Shown here piece by piece: positions 63,266 to 64,000 of a DNA stretch of 64,000 bases. The DNA comes from Allostella sp. ATCC 35155 (GTDB lineage: Bacteria; Pseudomonadota; Alphaproteobacteria; ATCC43930; Allostellaceae). The notes under the pieces were generated by a model. The model was not told the DNA's origin, made no database searches, and saw only the letters and a program-made list of their open reading frames with translations. The stretch is from contig AP019701.1 of the NCBI GenBank assembly GCA_006738865.1, positions 1,112,001-1,176,000 of the forward strand. The letters run 5' to 3'. Every line of letters starts with the position of its first letter. Positions within the stretch are counted from its first letter, which is position 1. The translations under genes and the position numbers were made by a program.

Positions 63266-64000
63266 TCAGGACCCGGCCATGCAGCGGCCGATCCAGAAGC
63301 CGCCGCGGTCCGCGACCGTGCAGGCGTGGATCGGCACCGCCTCCAGGCACTCGTTGCGGCTTGGGCGCAGCTTGACGAAGACGGGCGGGCGGGCCGCCCG
63401 GATCGCCGCCCAGTTCCGCTCGTTGCAGCCGCCGACCCAATGGTCGGGCGCCTTGCCGATCATGAAGGCAGGGCGCTCGGCATAGAGCGCGATGTCGGCC
63501 ATCCAGTCGTTGCCGGTGACGACGATCGGTCCCGGCGGAAAATTCCCCTCGCGGATCAGCCGGGCGATCTCCAGGGCGCGCAGGGCGCCGGGATCGTAGG
63601 GCGCGTCCGGCATCAGGCGGCGGAAGAGATAGACCGGCGGCTCGCCCTCCCGCGCATGGTGCAGCGGCTGCCAGCGCAGGTCGCAATCGATCCAGATCGC
63701 GGCGATCAGCAGCGGAGCGGCTGCGGCGGCCACCCAGCGGCGCCGGCCCGCCTCGGCCAGCCAGGCGATGCCCCATGCCGCCAGGACGGCCAGAACGGGC
63801 ACGACCGCATAGGCATAGTAGTCATGCACGAAGTAGAGATTGAGGAAGGTGAGCGGCCCGAGGATGCCGGGCACCAGCCACGCCATGCGCCGCGCATCGC
63901 CGAGGGTCCACACGACGCCGGCCAGGAAGGCGAGCGCGCCCGGCAGGCCCAGGACCGTCACGCCGAGGGTGACCGCGACGGCCTTCCAGACGTCCGGCGA
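63266..64000 (-). CDS. GT39/ArnT-like membrane glycosyltransferase (5' partial)
   Basis: The frame is open to the right edge, so the N-terminus is missing; 244 residues are visible. There are several hydrophobic helices, with FVHDYYAYAVVPVLAVLAAWG typical of the last helices of GT39/PMT-type lipid-linked sugar transferases, then a soluble C-terminal domain (GPIVVTGNDWMADIALYAERP) and a Cys-containing end. It would transfer a sugar from a polyprenyl phosphate in the periplasm. The stop is 70 bases after that of the converging nonapeptide gene. Confidence 0.7.
   Translation of the reverse strand, partial: SPDVWKAVAVTLGVTVLGLPGALAFLAGVVWTLGDARRMAWLVPGILGPLTFLNLYFVHDYYAYAVVPVLAVLAAWGIAWLAEAGRRRWVAAAAAPLLIAAIWIDCDLRWQPLHHAREGEPPVYLFRRLMPDAPYDPGALRALEIARLIREGNFPPGPIVVTGNDWMADIALYAERPAFMIGKAPDHWVGGCNERNWAAIRAARPPVFVKLRPSRNECLEAVPIHACTVADRGGFWIGRCMAGS

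Overview
The window is about 70% G+C. Gene content and sequence character point to an alphaproteobacterium, probably of Rhodospirillales type: E. coli-like CydABX with CydDC, a SigF/NrsF pair controlling a bufferin operon, an NrsF-type six-helix anti-sigma factor and many GTG starts in 4-bp overlapping operons. The species cannot be named from the sequence. No rRNA, tRNA, CRISPR array, phage or intact IS element was seen.

Left part (1-14 kb). cydD (cut by the window edge), cydC, cydA, cydB and cydX encode the thiol exporter CydDC and a bd-type quinol oxidase. The stop of cydX overlaps the start of a three-gene set whose products look like BshA, BshC and BshB1, the bacillithiol enzymes. This is unexpected in an alphaproteobacterium, a group that normally relies on glutathione. 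An ATP-grasp protein faces this set, followed by a KefB/KefC-type K+/H+ antiporter and wrbA, so the region has a redox and thiol theme. A DAO-family oxidase, an alpha/beta hydrolase, a Dabb protein and an amidase follow on the minus strand.

Middle part (16-31 kb). A TPR plus GT41 glycosyltransferase is coupled to an Stf0-like sulfotransferase. A decayed patch at 19.0-19.4 kb holds a 47-bp copy of amidase sequence, a short orphan ORF and a palindromic repeat. Then come a GNAT acetyltransferase, a class III aminotransferase and a dimethylformamidase-like protein. sigF-nrsF is divergent from bufABCD (bufferin precursor, MNIO enzyme, DUF2063 partner, DoxX protein), with a good SigF-type promoter before bufA. 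An ABC-F ATPase and a GH13 alpha-glucosidase converge on a second copy of the palindromic repeat.

31-49 kb. A seven-gene operon combines a dedicated gpsA, an HAD phosphatase, ggpS and a four-gene sugar ABC transporter. Together these can make glycerol-3-phosphate, condense it with glucose, dephosphorylate the product to the osmolyte glucosylglycerol and take the osmolyte up again. Next are a small charged protein coupled to a cyanophycin-synthetase-like protein that lacks the Mur-ligase half, an RTX protein, a LysR regulator divergent from a multi-subunit opine/hydroxyproline-type dehydrogenase, and an orphan LuxO-like sigma-54 activator.

50-64 kb. A six-gene arsenic locus (ArsR-ArsC fusion, GAPDH, ArsJ, second ArsR, flavoprotein with a Cys-Cys tail, ACR3) is followed by a glycosylation locus: a large multidomain glycosyltransferase/methyltransferase-like protein, several glycosyltransferases, a PqqD-like protein and a GT39-like membrane protein cut by the right edge. 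Inside this locus sits a small secreted protein made of eight 9-residue repeats, which is the least explained gene in the window.
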